From Achromobacter sp. RTa (GTDB lineage Bacteria; Pseudomonadota; Gammaproteobacteria; Burkholderiales; Burkholderiaceae_B): a stretch of 64,000 nucleotides of DNA. Both the position numbers and the translations under genes were made by a program. The stretch lies in the NCBI RefSeq assembly GCF_000757485.1, contig NZ_JPYO01000033.1, positions 242 through 64,241 on the forward strand, in the 5' to 3' direction. Below the pieces are notes generated by a model. It was given only the letters and a program-made list of their open reading frames with translations, searched no databases and was not told the origin of the DNA. Of this stretch, positions 19,601-28,629 are shown in pieces. How positions within the stretch are numbered: position 1 is the first letter of the stretch; each line of letters begins with the position of its first letter.

Positions 19601-20165
19601 CGGCCTGGGTGTAGGCCTCGTCGCCGTCCATGCCGGCGCGCTGCAGCTCGATGTAGTAGCTGCCCGGAAACAGGTGCGCCCACTGGCGCGCGAGCGCCAG
19701 CGCCGACACGGCGTTGCCCGCATCCAGCGCCTGCCCCACGTCGCCCCCGCGCCCGCCCGACAGGACGATCAGGCCGTCCTGCCCCTGCAGCCATTCACGC
19801 CGGATTTCGGCGCGGCCCTTGCCCTGGTTGGTCAGGAAGGCCTTGGTGAGCAGTTCGCACAGATTCAGATAGCCCTTGTGGTTGCGCACCAGCAGCAGCA
19901 GGCGGAAAGGCTTGGCGGGATCATCGTCGTTCGACAGCCAGACGTCGCAGCCCGCGATGGGCTTCACGCCCGCGCCGCGCGCGCCCTTGTAGAACTTGAT
20001 CAGGCCGAACAGGTTCGACAGATCGGTCAGCGCGACGGCGGGCTGGCCCAGCTTGGCCACGCGCTTGATGAGATCGGGAATGCGCACGATGCCGTCCACG
20101 ACCGAGAACTCGGAGTGAACGCGCAGATGAACAAATGGGGACGGGTTTGTTACGGCTTCGGACAT
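16674..20165 (-). CDS. dnaE: DNA polymerase III alpha subunit
   Basis: Replicative polymerase catalytic subunit, 1163 residues, full length. An N-terminal PHP domain (HLRVHSEFSVVDG) is followed by the Pol III palm with catalytic PDFDIDF, the fingers region, a helix-hairpin-helix segment and a C-terminal OB fold (MVFAVLDDGTAQVEISVF). The first ATG is at 20165; an upstream TTG is possible but unneeded. It is divergent from the LpxO-like gene across 117 bp. Its stop overlaps the next gene's start. Confidence 0.97.
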   Translation of the reverse strand: MSEAVTNPSPFVHLRVHSEFSVVDGIVRIPDLIKRVAKLGQPAVALTDLSNLFGLIKFYKGARGAGVKPIAGCDVWLSNDDDPAKPFRLLLLVRNHKGYLNLCELLTKAFLTNQGKGRAEIRREWLQGQDGLIVLSGGRGGDVGQALDAGNAVSALALARQWAHLFPGSYYIELQRAGMDGDEAYTQAAMRLAAEAGLPVVATHPVQFLDEFEFQAHEARVCIAEGEILANPRRVRRFSKEQYLLSSEEMARRFADVPSALANTVEIAKRCNLSLVLGKPRLPNFPTPEGVTLDDYLVQLSEEGLEKRMRFLFPDDAERESKREQYYERLRWECKTIIQMGFPGYFLIVQDFINWGKNNGVPVGPGRGSGAGSLVAYALGITDLDPIRYDLLFERFLNPERVSMPDFDIDFCQDNRERVIDYVKEKYGRAAVSQIATFGTLGAKAVVRDAGRVLDMPYMFCDGLSKLIPFNPMDPWSLERTLKDEPAFKDRYEQEEEVRALVDLAQPLEGLTRNIGMHAGGVLIAPGKLTDFCPLYCQPGQENSAVSQFDKDDVEAAGLVKFDFLGLRNLTILDWAVRYVRQFNEDKRDFDVMALALDDPAAYKILCDANTTAVFQLESRGMKELLKKLRPNTFEDIIAMLALYRPGPLESGMVDDFVNRKHGRAAVDYFHSDLEATLKSTYGVIVYQEQVMLISQIIGGYSLGGADLLRRAMGKKKPEEMAKHRELFEKGAKEKGHDPDLAVKLFDLMEKFAGYGFNKSHSAAYALISYQTAWLKAYHPTEFLAATMSSDMDDTDKVQIFCRDAQDNGVEVLPPDVNFSGYRFEPVADKHTKNGKPPRTMRYGLGAVKGTGQGAVEDILRARKEGGPFLNLFDFCRRVSKHAVNRRTIEALIKAGAFDTIEPNRAAMLASVPTAMEAAEQAARSANQASLFGDDSSDVVAGELAKVPPWDLHKKLTEEKTALGYYYSGHLFDAWRDEVRRIVPMQLARVEPQRDLQWMCGVLASVRVMMTRRGKMVFAVLDDGTAQVEISVFNELYEKHRNRLREDQLVIVQGKVSNDDYSGGMRIVAEQLYDLQLAREARAKSLRVKLNGSADAVRLRQMLNPFRAEPENGIPGVPVDIVYSKNNFLCTVRLGEEWRVRMADTLLANLNEWTKPDGVEVTY

Positions 20166-20282
20166 AGGCGGAATTGTACCGGGCAAAGCCGGCGAGCCGG
20201 ACGATTCGAAGCGGCCAGTCAGGTGGCCTGTGTAACAATAGCCCTTGAACGTGACTTACCCATTGCTGCACGAGATTTACGT

Positions 20283-21182
20283 ATGAAATGGCTAATCCCC
20301 GGGATCTGGCTGGCCGCCATCCTGTTTGCGCACTTCCGCGGCCGCGTCAGGCTGCCGCTGGGCCGGCAACTGCTGGACCACTCCGTGCTGCTCGCCCCCA
20401 TCAACGCCTTCATGGTGCTGGCTTCGCGCGTGCCGCCCACCCCCTACCTGACGACGAGCGAGATCGCCGAACTCAAGGTGCTGGACGACCACTGGGAGAC
20501 GATCCGCGAAGAGGCCGTGCAGATGGCCGAGCTGCGGCGCATCAAGGCCGCCGACACCCACAACGACATCGGCTTCAATTCGTTCTTCAAGTACGGCTGG
20601 AAGCGCTTCTACCTGAAGTGGTATGACGCGCGCCACCCGTCTGCCGAAGAACTCTGCCCCAAGACGGTCGCCATCCTGAAGACCCTGCCCAAGGTCAAGG
20701 CCGCGATGTTCGCCGAGCTGCCGCCCGGCGGCCAGCTCAACCGGCACCGCGACCCGTTCGCCGGGTCCCTGCGCTACCACCTGGGCCTGGTCACGCCCAA
20801 CGACGACCGCTGCCACATCATCGTCGACGGCGAAACCTATAGCTGGCGCGATGGCGAAAGCGTGGTGTTCGACGAGACCTACGTCCACGAAGCCTACAAC
20901 CGCAGCGAACAGAACCGCATCATCCTGTTCTGCGACGTCGAGCGCCCGCTGAAATGGCGCTGGGCCGAGGCCTTCAACCGCTGGTTCGGCCGGGTGGTGA
21001 TGTCGGCGGCCAGTTCGCCCAACGACGGCGGCGACCAGACCGGCGCCATCAACAAGCTGACGCACGCGCACTGGGTCATCGACCAGAAGCGCAAGGCCTT
21101 CAAGGCCTGGAACCGCAACGTCTACAAGGCCACCAAGTACGGCCTGATCGCCCTCGTCATCCTGGGGTTCCTGGCGCTGTAG
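20283..21182 (+). CDS. LpxO-like lipid A hydroxylase (Asp/Asn beta-hydroxylase family)
   Basis: 299-residue Fe(II)/2-oxoglutarate-dependent dioxygenase of the aspartyl/asparaginyl beta-hydroxylase family. LpxO enzymes 2-hydroxylate secondary acyl chains of lipid A at the inner membrane. The metal-binding HRD and a distal HEAYNRSEQNR (His ligand, Arg for 2-oxoglutarate) are present. Hydrophobic helices at the N terminus (WLIPGIWLAAILFAH) and C terminus (GLIALVILGFLAL) fit membrane anchoring as in LpxO. A very long open frame continues upstream through dnaE but is only its shadow; ATG 20283 is the real start. Confidence 0.88.
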   Translation: MKWLIPGIWLAAILFAHFRGRVRLPLGRQLLDHSVLLAPINAFMVLASRVPPTPYLTTSEIAELKVLDDHWETIREEAVQMAELRRIKAADTHNDIGFNSFFKYGWKRFYLKWYDARHPSAEELCPKTVAILKTLPKVKAAMFAELPPGGQLNRHRDPFAGSLRYHLGLVTPNDDRCHIIVDGETYSWRDGESVVFDETYVHEAYNRSEQNRIILFCDVERPLKWRWAEAFNRWFGRVVMSAASSPNDGGDQTGAINKLTHAHWVIDQKRKAFKAWNRNVYKATKYGLIALVILGFLAL

Positions 21183-21208
21183 GGGGCACAGGACGAGGGT
21201 TCGGGCCA

Positions 21209-21363
21209 GTGTCTGACACCGACGACAGCACGCAACGCTCGGGTGTCGTCGGTGTCTGACACCCGGGGAAATCCACTTTGACCGGGCGAGCATCCCATAA
21301 GGGTGTCAGACACTGCTCTGCCGGGGGTGTCAGACACTGCTCTGCCGGGGGTGTCAGACACTG
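21209..21363. repeat. GTGTC-W-GACAC palindrome cluster with 24-bp tandem array
   Basis: Five palindromes, at 21209 and 21252 (central T) and at 21303, 21327 and 21351 (central A). The last three form a 24-bp tandem array (gtgtcagacac plus tgctctgccgggg). The cluster occupies the whole gap between the convergent LpxO-like gene and hrpA. Confidence 0.95.
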
Positions 21364-21374
21364 CGCTGCCCCCT

Positions 21375-24300
21375 CTACCGCTGCATTGACTCCCAGCTCT
21401 TCATCAGCCGCTTCACGGACACCGGCATCGGCGTGCGCAGTTCCTGCGCGAACAGGGCCACGCGCAACTCTTCCAGCAACCAGCGGAACTCATCCAGCCG
21501 AGGATCCGGCGCCCCCTTCAAAGCCGAGCGCGCCCGCTGGTACTGGGTCAGCAGCGGCGCCATTTCCGCCACCAGCTTCGCATCGCGCGCGGGATCGGCG
21601 CGCAGCTTGTCGATGCGCGCCTGGACAGCCTTCAAATAGCGCGGGAAATGCGCGAGCTGGGCGTACGGCGTGTCGCGGATGAACCACTTGGGCATCAGCG
21701 CGCCCAACTGCGCCTGCAGGTCGGCGTAGGCGGTGGCATGCGGCTTGGCCTGGGGCAGCTTGCGCTGCACCGCCGCGTACTCCGTCAGCACGGCCCCCGC
21801 CAGGCGGGCCACCTCCTGGGCCAGCAGGCCCAGCCGGCCCTTGCCGTCGGCGCGCCGCGCCTCGAACTGCTGCTCGTTCACCGGCCACGGATCGGCCAGG
21901 CAGGCCTGCCCCAGCGCGCAGTCGACGATCTGGTCGCGCAGCTCTTCCTGCGTGCCCAGCGTCATGTAGAGCATGCTGATACGGGTCAGGTCCGTCAGGT
22001 TCTTTTCCAGGAACTTCACCTGCTCGCGCAGCCCCAGGCGGAACAGCTTGAGCAGGCCGGCGCGATGGTGCTTGCGGGCCTCGTCAGGATCGTCGAACAC
22101 GTCCAGGTCGCAATGGGCGCCGCGGTCCACCAGCGCCGGGTAGCCGATGACGGACTGCCCGCGCCGCTTGATCTCCATGATCTCCGGCAGAGGGCCGAAG
22201 GACCAGGACGTCAGGTTCTCGTGCGCCAGCGCCTGGGCGACCTGCGTGTCGCTGGCCGCGAGCTGCTGGAAGGTGGCTTGCGCCTGCTTGCCGAATTCGG
22301 CGCGCAGTTGCGCCAGGTTGCGCCCCGCCGCCAGCATGCGGCCATGCTCGTCGACCACCCGGAAATTCATGAACAGGTGTGCGGGCAGGGTTTCCAGCTT
22401 GAAATCCGCCACCGCCGGACGGACCTGGACCTGGCTCCACATATCGGCGATGAGGGCGTCCACCAGCCCCTGCTGCGGATCGCCCAGGCGGTCGAACCAG
22501 CGGTCGTAGAATCCGGCGGCGTAGTCCGGCAGCGGCACGCAGTGGCGGCGCAGCTTCTGGGGCAGGGATTTCAGGAGCAGATGCACCTTTTCCTTGAGCA
22601 TGCCGGGCACCAGCCATTCGCAGCGCGCCGGGTCGATCTGGTTCAAGGCGAACAGCGGCACCGACAGCGTCACGCCGTCGCGCGCGGAGCCGGGCTCGAA
22701 ATGGTAGTCCAGGGCCATGGACACGCCCTGCCATTCCACCTTCTTGGGGAATACGTCGGTCGTGACCCCCGCCGCTTCATGCCGCATCAGTTCGTCGCGG
22801 GTCAAGAGCAGCTGGGCGGCCGCCGCCTTGTCCAGCCCCGACACCCACTTTTCCAGTGTGGCCGTCTGCGAGATGCCTTCGGGCAGCTGGCGGTCGTAGA
22901 AGGCGTAGATCAGTTCGTCGTCGACCAGGATGTCGGGGCGGCGGGTCTGGTGCTCGAGCTTCTCGATGCCGGCGATGAGCTTGCGGTTGTGCGCCACGAA
23001 GGCCAGGCGCGTGTCGATCTCGCCCGGCACCAGGGCCTGGCGGATGAAGAGCTCGCGCGCGTGCGCCGGATTGACGCGGCCGTAGTGGATGCGACGGCCG
23101 GCATAGATGACCAGCCCGTACAGCGTGGCCCGCTCGTTGGCCACGACCTGCCCGGCCTTCTTTTCCCAGCGGGGATCGGACCAGTTGCGACGGATCAGGT
23201 GCGCGGCCACTTTTTCCAGCCACGTAGGGTCGATCCGCGCCACGCAGCGCGCGTAGAGACGCGTGGTCTCGACCAGTTCGGCGGCGACGATCCAGCGCCC
23301 CGCCTTCTTCACCAACCGCGAACCCGGATGGATGTGGAAGCGGATCTCGCGGGCTCCTTGGTAGTGGCCGCCCTCGTCGCTCTTGAAGCCGATGTTGCCT
23401 AGCAGCCCCGACAGCAGCGCCAGATGCAGCTGCTCATAGGTGGCTTCGGCCTGGTTCACGCGCCAGCCCTGCTCGCCCACCAGGGCCGCCAGCTGGGTGT
23501 GCACGTCGTGCCATTCCCGCAGCCGGATAGGCGACAGGAAGTTCTGGCGCAGCAGCGCCACCAGCTTGCGCTGGGAAGCCTTGTGCTGCACCTGCTCGCC
23601 GTACCAGCGCCACAGCTTCAGGAAGGAAATGAACTCGGATTTGTCATCGCCGAACTTGGCGTGCGCGGCCTCGGCGGCCTCGCGCTCCTGCATGGGGCGG
23701 TCGCGCGGATCCTGCACCGACAGGGCCGAGGCGATGATCAGCATTTCCGCCAGGCACTGATGTTCGCGCGCCGCCAGGATCATCCGGCCGATGCGCGGGT
23801 CCACGGGCAGCTTGGCCAGTTCCTGCCCCGTGCGGGTCAGCGCGAAGGAGGCGCCGGTGCGCGTGCCGTCCGCCTCGTCGCCGGACGGAGACGCCAGTTC
23901 GATCGCGCCCAGCTCCTGCAGCAAATGGTAGCCGTCGGCCACCGCGCGGCCGGGAGGGGCCTCGACGAAGGGGAACTGCTCGATATCGTCCAGCTTCAGC
24001 GACTTCATCCGCAGGATGACCGACGCCAGCGAGGAACGCAGCACTTCCGGATCGGTGAACGGCGCCCGGTTGTTGAAGTCCTGCTCGTCGTAGAGCCGGA
24101 TGCAGACGCCCGGCCCCACGCGGCCGCAGCGGCCGGCGCGCTGGTTGGCCGAGGCCCGGCTGATCGGCTCGATGCGCAGCTGTTCGACCTTGTTACGCCA
24201 GGAATACCGCTTGATGCGCGCCAGCCCGCTGTCGACCACGAAACGGATGCCGGGCACGGTCAGCGAGGTTTCCGCCACGTTGGTGGCCAGCACGATGCGC

Positions 24301-25304
24301 CGGGCATTGGTGCGCGGATGGAAAATCTGTTCCTGCTCGGCCTGCGACAGCCTCGCATAGAGCGGCAGCACTTCGGTGCCGGCCGGATGGCGCTTGCGCA
24401 GCGCCTCAGCGGATTCGCGGATCTCGCGTTCGCCGGGCAGGAAGACCAGCACGTCGCCCGGGCCATGCCGCGCGCATTCGTCCACGGCGTCCACGATGGC
24501 GTCGATCAGATCGCGTTCCTCGTCGCCCGACATGCGCTCGCGGTCGCGCCCGGGCTTGCCCGAGGCCGGCGCCTCGTCCGGCGCCGGCTCTTCGCGCACG
24601 GGACGGTAGCGGACTTCGACGGGGTACAGGCGGCCGGACACCTCGATGACCGGCGCGGGCTTGTCCTCGGACGAGGCGAAATGCCGGGCGAAGCGCTCGG
24701 CGTCGATCGTGGCCGAGGTGATGATGAGCTTCAGGTCCGGGCGACGCGGCAGCAGCTGCTTCAGGTAGCCCAGCAGGAAGTCGATATTCAGGCTGCGTTC
24801 GTGCGCCTCGTCGATGATGATGGTGTCATAGCGGCGCAGGAGCGGGTCGCGCTGCGACTCGGCCAGCAGGATGCCGTCCGTCATCAGTTTGATGGACGCG
24901 TTAGGGCCGGTGCGGTCGTTGAACCGCACCTGGTAGCCCACCACCTCGCCCATCGGCGTATTCAGTTCCTCGGCGATGCGCTTGGCCACCGAAGTCGCCG
25001 CCAGGCGGCGCGGCTGGGTGTGGCCGATCATCTTCTGGCGGCCGCGGCCCAGTTCCAGGCAGATCTTGGGCAGCTGCGTGGTCTTGCCCGAGCCGGTCTC
25101 GCCGCTGACGATCACGACCTGGTGGCCGGCGATGGCGCGAGCGATCTCCTGGCGCCGCGCGCTGACGGGCAGGTCTTCGGGGTAAGTCACCGCGGGGATG
25201 GGCCGCTCGGGGCGCGGCGCTCGGCGCGTATTCTGTGCAGCGGCCGCCGCCGGGGCCGCCGCGTCCGCGGTCTTGGGCGCCCGCGGGCTGGAGGATTCAG
25301 GCAT
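21375..25304 (-). CDS. hrpA: ATP-dependent RNA helicase HrpA
   Basis: DEAH-box RNA helicase of 1309 residues, full HrpA length. Motif I GETGSGKT is at residues 68-75, DEAH at 165-168, SAT near 197 and QRAGRCGR in the second RecA domain, followed by the HA2/OB-type region and the long C-terminal extension specific to HrpA. In E. coli HrpA acts on stalled ribosomes and mRNA processing. Start 25304 (MPESSSP) agrees with family N termini; the frame stays open about 220 codons upstream, over the argA start, but that sequence is not protein-like. Confidence 0.95.
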   Translation of the reverse strand: MPESSSPRAPKTADAAAPAAAAAQNTRRAPRPERPIPAVTYPEDLPVSARRQEIARAIAGHQVVIVSGETGSGKTTQLPKICLELGRGRQKMIGHTQPRRLAATSVAKRIAEELNTPMGEVVGYQVRFNDRTGPNASIKLMTDGILLAESQRDPLLRRYDTIIIDEAHERSLNIDFLLGYLKQLLPRRPDLKLIITSATIDAERFARHFASSEDKPAPVIEVSGRLYPVEVRYRPVREEPAPDEAPASGKPGRDRERMSGDEERDLIDAIVDAVDECARHGPGDVLVFLPGEREIRESAEALRKRHPAGTEVLPLYARLSQAEQEQIFHPRTNARRIVLATNVAETSLTVPGIRFVVDSGLARIKRYSWRNKVEQLRIEPISRASANQRAGRCGRVGPGVCIRLYDEQDFNNRAPFTDPEVLRSSLASVILRMKSLKLDDIEQFPFVEAPPGRAVADGYHLLQELGAIELASPSGDEADGTRTGASFALTRTGQELAKLPVDPRIGRMILAAREHQCLAEMLIIASALSVQDPRDRPMQEREAAEAAHAKFGDDKSEFISFLKLWRWYGEQVQHKASQRKLVALLRQNFLSPIRLREWHDVHTQLAALVGEQGWRVNQAEATYEQLHLALLSGLLGNIGFKSDEGGHYQGAREIRFHIHPGSRLVKKAGRWIVAAELVETTRLYARCVARIDPTWLEKVAAHLIRRNWSDPRWEKKAGQVVANERATLYGLVIYAGRRIHYGRVNPAHARELFIRQALVPGEIDTRLAFVAHNRKLIAGIEKLEHQTRRPDILVDDELIYAFYDRQLPEGISQTATLEKWVSGLDKAAAAQLLLTRDELMRHEAAGVTTDVFPKKVEWQGVSMALDYHFEPGSARDGVTLSVPLFALNQIDPARCEWLVPGMLKEKVHLLLKSLPQKLRRHCVPLPDYAAGFYDRWFDRLGDPQQGLVDALIADMWSQVQVRPAVADFKLETLPAHLFMNFRVVDEHGRMLAAGRNLAQLRAEFGKQAQATFQQLAASDTQVAQALAHENLTSWSFGPLPEIMEIKRRGQSVIGYPALVDRGAHCDLDVFDDPDEARKHHRAGLLKLFRLGLREQVKFLEKNLTDLTRISMLYMTLGTQEELRDQIVDCALGQACLADPWPVNEQQFEARRADGKGRLGLLAQEVARLAGAVLTEYAAVQRKLPQAKPHATAYADLQAQLGALMPKWFIRDTPYAQLAHFPRYLKAVQARIDKLRADPARDAKLVAEMAPLLTQYQRARSALKGAPDPRLDEFRWLLEELRVALFAQELRTPMPVSVKRLMKSWESMQR

Positions 25305-25521
25305 GTACGATAGTCCGGTTAGGCCGACATTATAAATTTCCGCGCGCCCCCGCTGGTCGGTCCGGCCCCAAACCGGTGAATCGGGCATGGAATTCGCGCT
25401 GTATTCCGCATGCGGCGCCCCCCTGGCGGTCATATAATTTCGCCACGCCGTCCGCGCGACGGCGCTATGACGCGGCATGGCGCCGCGTTTTGACCGACTC
25501 TCAGGAATCCCTCCACCCATC

Positions 25522-26880
25522 ATGCCCGACCTGGAACCAGACACCGTCTCCGCCCTCGAAGCCCCCGAATTCGCACCCGCCCAGTTCGTCCGATGGTTTC
25601 GAGACGTGGCGCCCCATGTGCATGCGTTCCGAGGCAAGACGTTCGTGGTGGCGTTCGGCGGCGAACTGGTGCAGGCCGGCGCGCTGAACGCGCTGGTGCA
25701 GGACCTGTCGCTGCTGTCCTCGCTGGGCATCCGCCTGGTGCTGGTGCACGGATCCCGCCCGCAGGTCAATGAGCAGTTGCGCCTGAAGGGCTTCACGCAG
25801 CAGTTCGATCGCGGCATGTCCCCCACCGACGCCGCCGCGCTGGAATGCGCCAAGGAAGCCGCCGGCGAGATCCGCCTGGATATCGAGGCCGCTTTCAGCC
25901 AGGGCCTGCCGAACACGCCCATGTCGCATGCGCACATCCGCGTCATTTCCGGCAATTTCGTCACGGCGCGCCCCGCCGGCGTGATCGACGGCGTGGACTA
26001 CAAGCACACCGGCCAGGTCCGCAAGATCGACATCGACGCGCTGAAATTCGCCATCGAAAAAGGCTCGTCCGTCGTGCTGCTGTCGCCGCTGGGCTTCTCG
26101 CCCACCGGCGACGCGTTCAATCTGGCCATGGAAGACCTGGCCACCAGCGTCGCCGTGGCGCTGCGCGCCGAAAAACTGATCTTCCTGTCCGGTTCGCCGG
26201 GCGTGATGAACGACGACGGCACGCTGGACACCGAACTCGCCCGCGTGGACGCCGACGCGCTGCTGGCCGCAGGCACGCTGGACGAGGACACCCACGCCTT
26301 CCTGCATTGCGCCTCCCTGGCCGTCAAGCGCGGCGTGGCCCGCGCGCACCTGCTGCCCTTCACGCTGGACGGCAGCGTGCTGCTTGAAATCTTCACCCAC
26401 GACGGCGTGGGCACCATGGTGGTCGAAGACACACTGGACGACCTGCGCCCGGCCACGATCGACGACGTGGGCGCGATCCTCAGCCTGATCGAGCCGCTGG
26501 AGGCCGACGGCACCCTGGTGCCCCGTCCCCGCAGCGTGGTCGAGCGCGACGTCGAAAACTTCACGGTGCTGGAGCACGATGCCGTGATCTACGGCTGCGC
26601 CACCTTGCACATGTTCCCGGAAGAGCAGATGGCGGAAATGGCCTGCCTGATCGTGCATCCGGAATGGCAGGGCTCGGGCGAAGGCGAAATCCTGCTGCGC
26701 CACATGGAATCGCGCGCGCGCGCCGCGGGCGCCAAGCGGCTGTTCGTGCTGACCACCCGGACCTCGCACTGGTTCATGAAGCGCGGTTTCGTGCAGGGCG
26801 GCATCGCCGACCTGCCCCGCGAAAAGCAGAACAACTACAACCGTTCGCGCAACAGCCTGGTCTTCATCAAAAAGCTGTAA
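25522..26880 (+). CDS. argA: N-acetylglutamate synthase
   Basis: First step of arginine synthesis: acetyl-CoA plus glutamate gives N-acetylglutamate. The 452-residue product has an N-terminal amino-acid-kinase domain (FVVAFGGELV, LVLVHGSRPQ), which in this family binds the arginine feedback inhibitor. A C-terminal GNAT acetyltransferase domain follows (EMACLIVHPEWQGSGEG, the acetyl-CoA-binding loop). The chosen start, MPDLEPD at 25522, matches the family; the frame is open 15 codons further upstream. It is divergent from hrpA. Confidence 0.95.
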   Translation: MPDLEPDTVSALEAPEFAPAQFVRWFRDVAPHVHAFRGKTFVVAFGGELVQAGALNALVQDLSLLSSLGIRLVLVHGSRPQVNEQLRLKGFTQQFDRGMSPTDAAALECAKEAAGEIRLDIEAAFSQGLPNTPMSHAHIRVISGNFVTARPAGVIDGVDYKHTGQVRKIDIDALKFAIEKGSSVVLLSPLGFSPTGDAFNLAMEDLATSVAVALRAEKLIFLSGSPGVMNDDGTLDTELARVDADALLAAGTLDEDTHAFLHCASLAVKRGVARAHLLPFTLDGSVLLEIFTHDGVGTMVVEDTLDDLRPATIDDVGAILSLIEPLEADGTLVPRPRSVVERDVENFTVLEHDAVIYGCATLHMFPEEQMAEMACLIVHPEWQGSGEGEILLRHMESRARAAGAKRLFVLTTRTSHWFMKRGFVQGGIADLPREKQNNYNRSRNSLVFIKKL

Positions 26881-26917
26881 CCGCCCCGGCGCGGGACGGT
26901 TACCGCAGAGGCTGAAG

Positions 26918-26946
26918 GGGCTTGGCGTCCATGGGGGGCCAAGCCC
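26918..26946. terminator. Hairpin between argA and yggX
   Basis: Inverted repeat GGGCTTGG (26918-26925) / CCAAGCCC (26939-26946). No U-run follows, so it could be a Rho-type or attenuating hairpin rather than a strong intrinsic terminator. A smaller CCGG-TAAAATA-CCGG repeat follows directly. Confidence 0.4.
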
Positions 26947-26985
26947 GGTAAAATACCGGCTTACTTATTTTTCCGGCAGCGAATC

Positions 26986-27258
26986 ATGGCTCGTATCGTC
27001 AACTGTGTGAAATTGAAGCGTGAAGCCGAAGGGCTGGATTTTCCTCCCTACCCCGGCGAACTCGGCACCCGCATCTGGCAAAGCATCTCGAAGGAAGCCT
27101 GGGAAGAATGGAAGGCGATCCAGACGCGGCTGGTCAATGAAAACCGCCTGAACCTGGCGGATGCCCGCGCGCGCAAGTACCTGCAGCAGCAAATGGAGCG
27201 CTTCCTGTTCGAAGACGGCAGCGTCGAAGCCCAGGGCTACGTTCCGCCCTCGGCCTGA
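26986..27258 (+). CDS. Fe(2+)-trafficking protein YggX
   Basis: 90-residue YggX-family protein. YggX protects Fe-S enzymes against oxidative damage and may move ferrous iron in the cytosol. The sequence is typical throughout: VNCVKL with the single conserved Cys near the N terminus, [10 protein letters not shown], and [16 protein letters not shown]. It is full length, directly downstream of argA. Confidence 0.95.
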   Translation: MARIVNCVKLKREAEGLDFPPYPGELGTRIWQSISKEAWEEWKAIQTRLVNENRLNLADARARKYLQQQMERFLFEDGSVEAQGYVPPSA

Positions 27259-27267
27259 TCCACGAAC

Positions 27268-27284
27268 GGCCGCGCCCCGCGGCC
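27268..27284. terminator. GC-rich hairpin between convergent genes
   Basis: Perfect 7-bp stem GGCCGCG/CGCGGCC with a CCC loop, in the 27-bp gap between yggX and the convergent M20 gene. There is no long T-run, so terminator function is likely but not certain. Confidence 0.5.
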
Positions 27285-27285
27285 C

Positions 27286-28590
27286 TTATGCCGGCGCCTG
27301 CAAACCGCACCATTGCGCGATGAACAGCGCAATCGTCTTGGTGATCAGGCGCAGCGACTCCAGGTGGACGCGCTCGTCGAATCCGTGGATGTCCAGCGAT
27401 TTGGGGCCATACACCAGCGTCGGCATATCTCCATAGATCACGAACACGCGCGCGTCCAGGTAGCCCGGCGTCGTGAAACTCTGCAGTTCGCTCTGGAATG
27501 CCTGCCGATGGCAATCGCGCAGCGTGTTCTCGGCGTCCGACCCTTCCTCCAGCACATAGCCTTCGGCATAGAACCCAGTGTAGGCCACCTGCGGCGCTGT
27601 GCCCCCCAGGCGCGGGTCCGACACGGCTTCGCGCAGGCAGGCATCGATCTCGGCCCGGGCCTCGTCGGCCGTGGTGCCCGGATAGATGGCGGCGCGCACA
27701 TCGAATTCGCACCATGGCGGCACCGTCGACGGCCAGTCGCCGCCCTCGATCTTGCCGATGTTGAAATTGATGGGATGGTCCAGGTGCTCGAAGTGCCGGT
27801 GGCAGTGGTGCTGTCCGTTCCATTTCGCTTCCACCCGGCGCAGCGCCTCTATCGCGGCGTAGGCCGCGTCGATGGCGTTGAAGCCGTTGGCCATTTCCCG
27901 CGTGTGCGTGGGATGCCCCTGCACGCGGACCTTGAACCACAGCACGCCCACGTTGGCGCGCACCAGCATGTTCTCTTCCGGCTCGGGGATGATGACGGCG
28001 TCGGCCTTGTAGCCGCGCAGCAGGGCCGCCAACGCGCCGTTGCCCGTGCACTCTTCCTCCACCACCGACTGGAAATGGATGGGAGCCCCCGGCGCATAGC
28101 CTGCCGTCCGCAGCGCATCGTAGGCATACAGGTTCGCCGCCAGCCCGGCCTTCATGTCGGCCGCGCCGCGGCCGTACATCCAGCCGTCGATGATGGCGGG
28201 GTCCCAGGGCGAGCGGCTCCACATTTCCTGGGGGCCGGTGGGAACCACGTCGATATGTCCGTTGAGGATCAGGGAACGGCCCGTCTGCACGTCGGGCCGA
28301 TAGGTTCCGACCACGTTGAAGGCGTTTTCGTATGACACCGTGACGGGGCCGAAGCCCGGATGGGAGCGGATGTCATCGACGTCGATCTTCCAGCGGTCCA
28401 TCGAGAAGCCGCGCTGGCGCATCGCCTCGTACAGAAAGTCCTGCGCCGTATGCTCCTGTTCGCGCAGCGAGGGAAAGCGCACCAGATCCTGCGTGAAGGC
28501 CAGCTGCGCATCGAAGCGTTCGTCGACGGCCCGCAGGATGCGGCTGATTTGTTCGGAAGTCAGCGCGGCGGGCGCGGTTGCGTTGTCCAT
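27286..28590 (-). CDS. M20-family deacylase/peptidase (ArgE/DapE-like)
   Basis: 434-residue cytosolic zinc hydrolase of peptidase family M20, ArgE/DapE type, which cleaves N-acyl or peptide bonds. Metal ligands and catalytic acids are visible: NGHIDVV (His), GRGAADMKAG (bridging Asp), VEEECTG (catalytic Glu pair), PEPEEN and the C-terminal GPKSLDIHG (His). It probably forms a pair with the upstream transporter gene, with 39 bp between them. The natural substrate is unknown. Confidence 0.88.
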   Translation of the reverse strand: MDNATAPAALTSEQISRILRAVDERFDAQLAFTQDLVRFPSLREQEHTAQDFLYEAMRQRGFSMDRWKIDVDDIRSHPGFGPVTVSYENAFNVVGTYRPDVQTGRSLILNGHIDVVPTGPQEMWSRSPWDPAIIDGWMYGRGAADMKAGLAANLYAYDALRTAGYAPGAPIHFQSVVEEECTGNGALAALLRGYKADAVIIPEPEENMLVRANVGVLWFKVRVQGHPTHTREMANGFNAIDAAYAAIEALRRVEAKWNGQHHCHRHFEHLDHPINFNIGKIEGGDWPSTVPPWCEFDVRAAIYPGTTADEARAEIDACLREAVSDPRLGGTAPQVAYTGFYAEGYVLEEGSDAENTLRDCHRQAFQSELQSFTTPGYLDARVFVIYGDMPTLVYGPKSLDIHGFDERVHLESLRLITKTIALFIAQWCGLQAPA

Positions 28591-28629
28591 GCAATCTCCT
28601 TGAATGTAGTAGAACGGGAGCGATACGGC

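Noticed and set aside
16938-20282. Long + strand open frame through dnaE, continuous with the LpxO-like gene
   Set aside because: It is antisense to a well-conserved dnaE; composition is His/Gln/Val-rich, typical of a GC-rich shadow frame. Only the part from 20283 is family-like.
25305-25964. N-terminal extension of hrpA overlapping the argA start
   Set aside because: The sequence is Ser/Arg-rich without homologous features and would read over the argA promoter; HrpA begins at MPESSSP.
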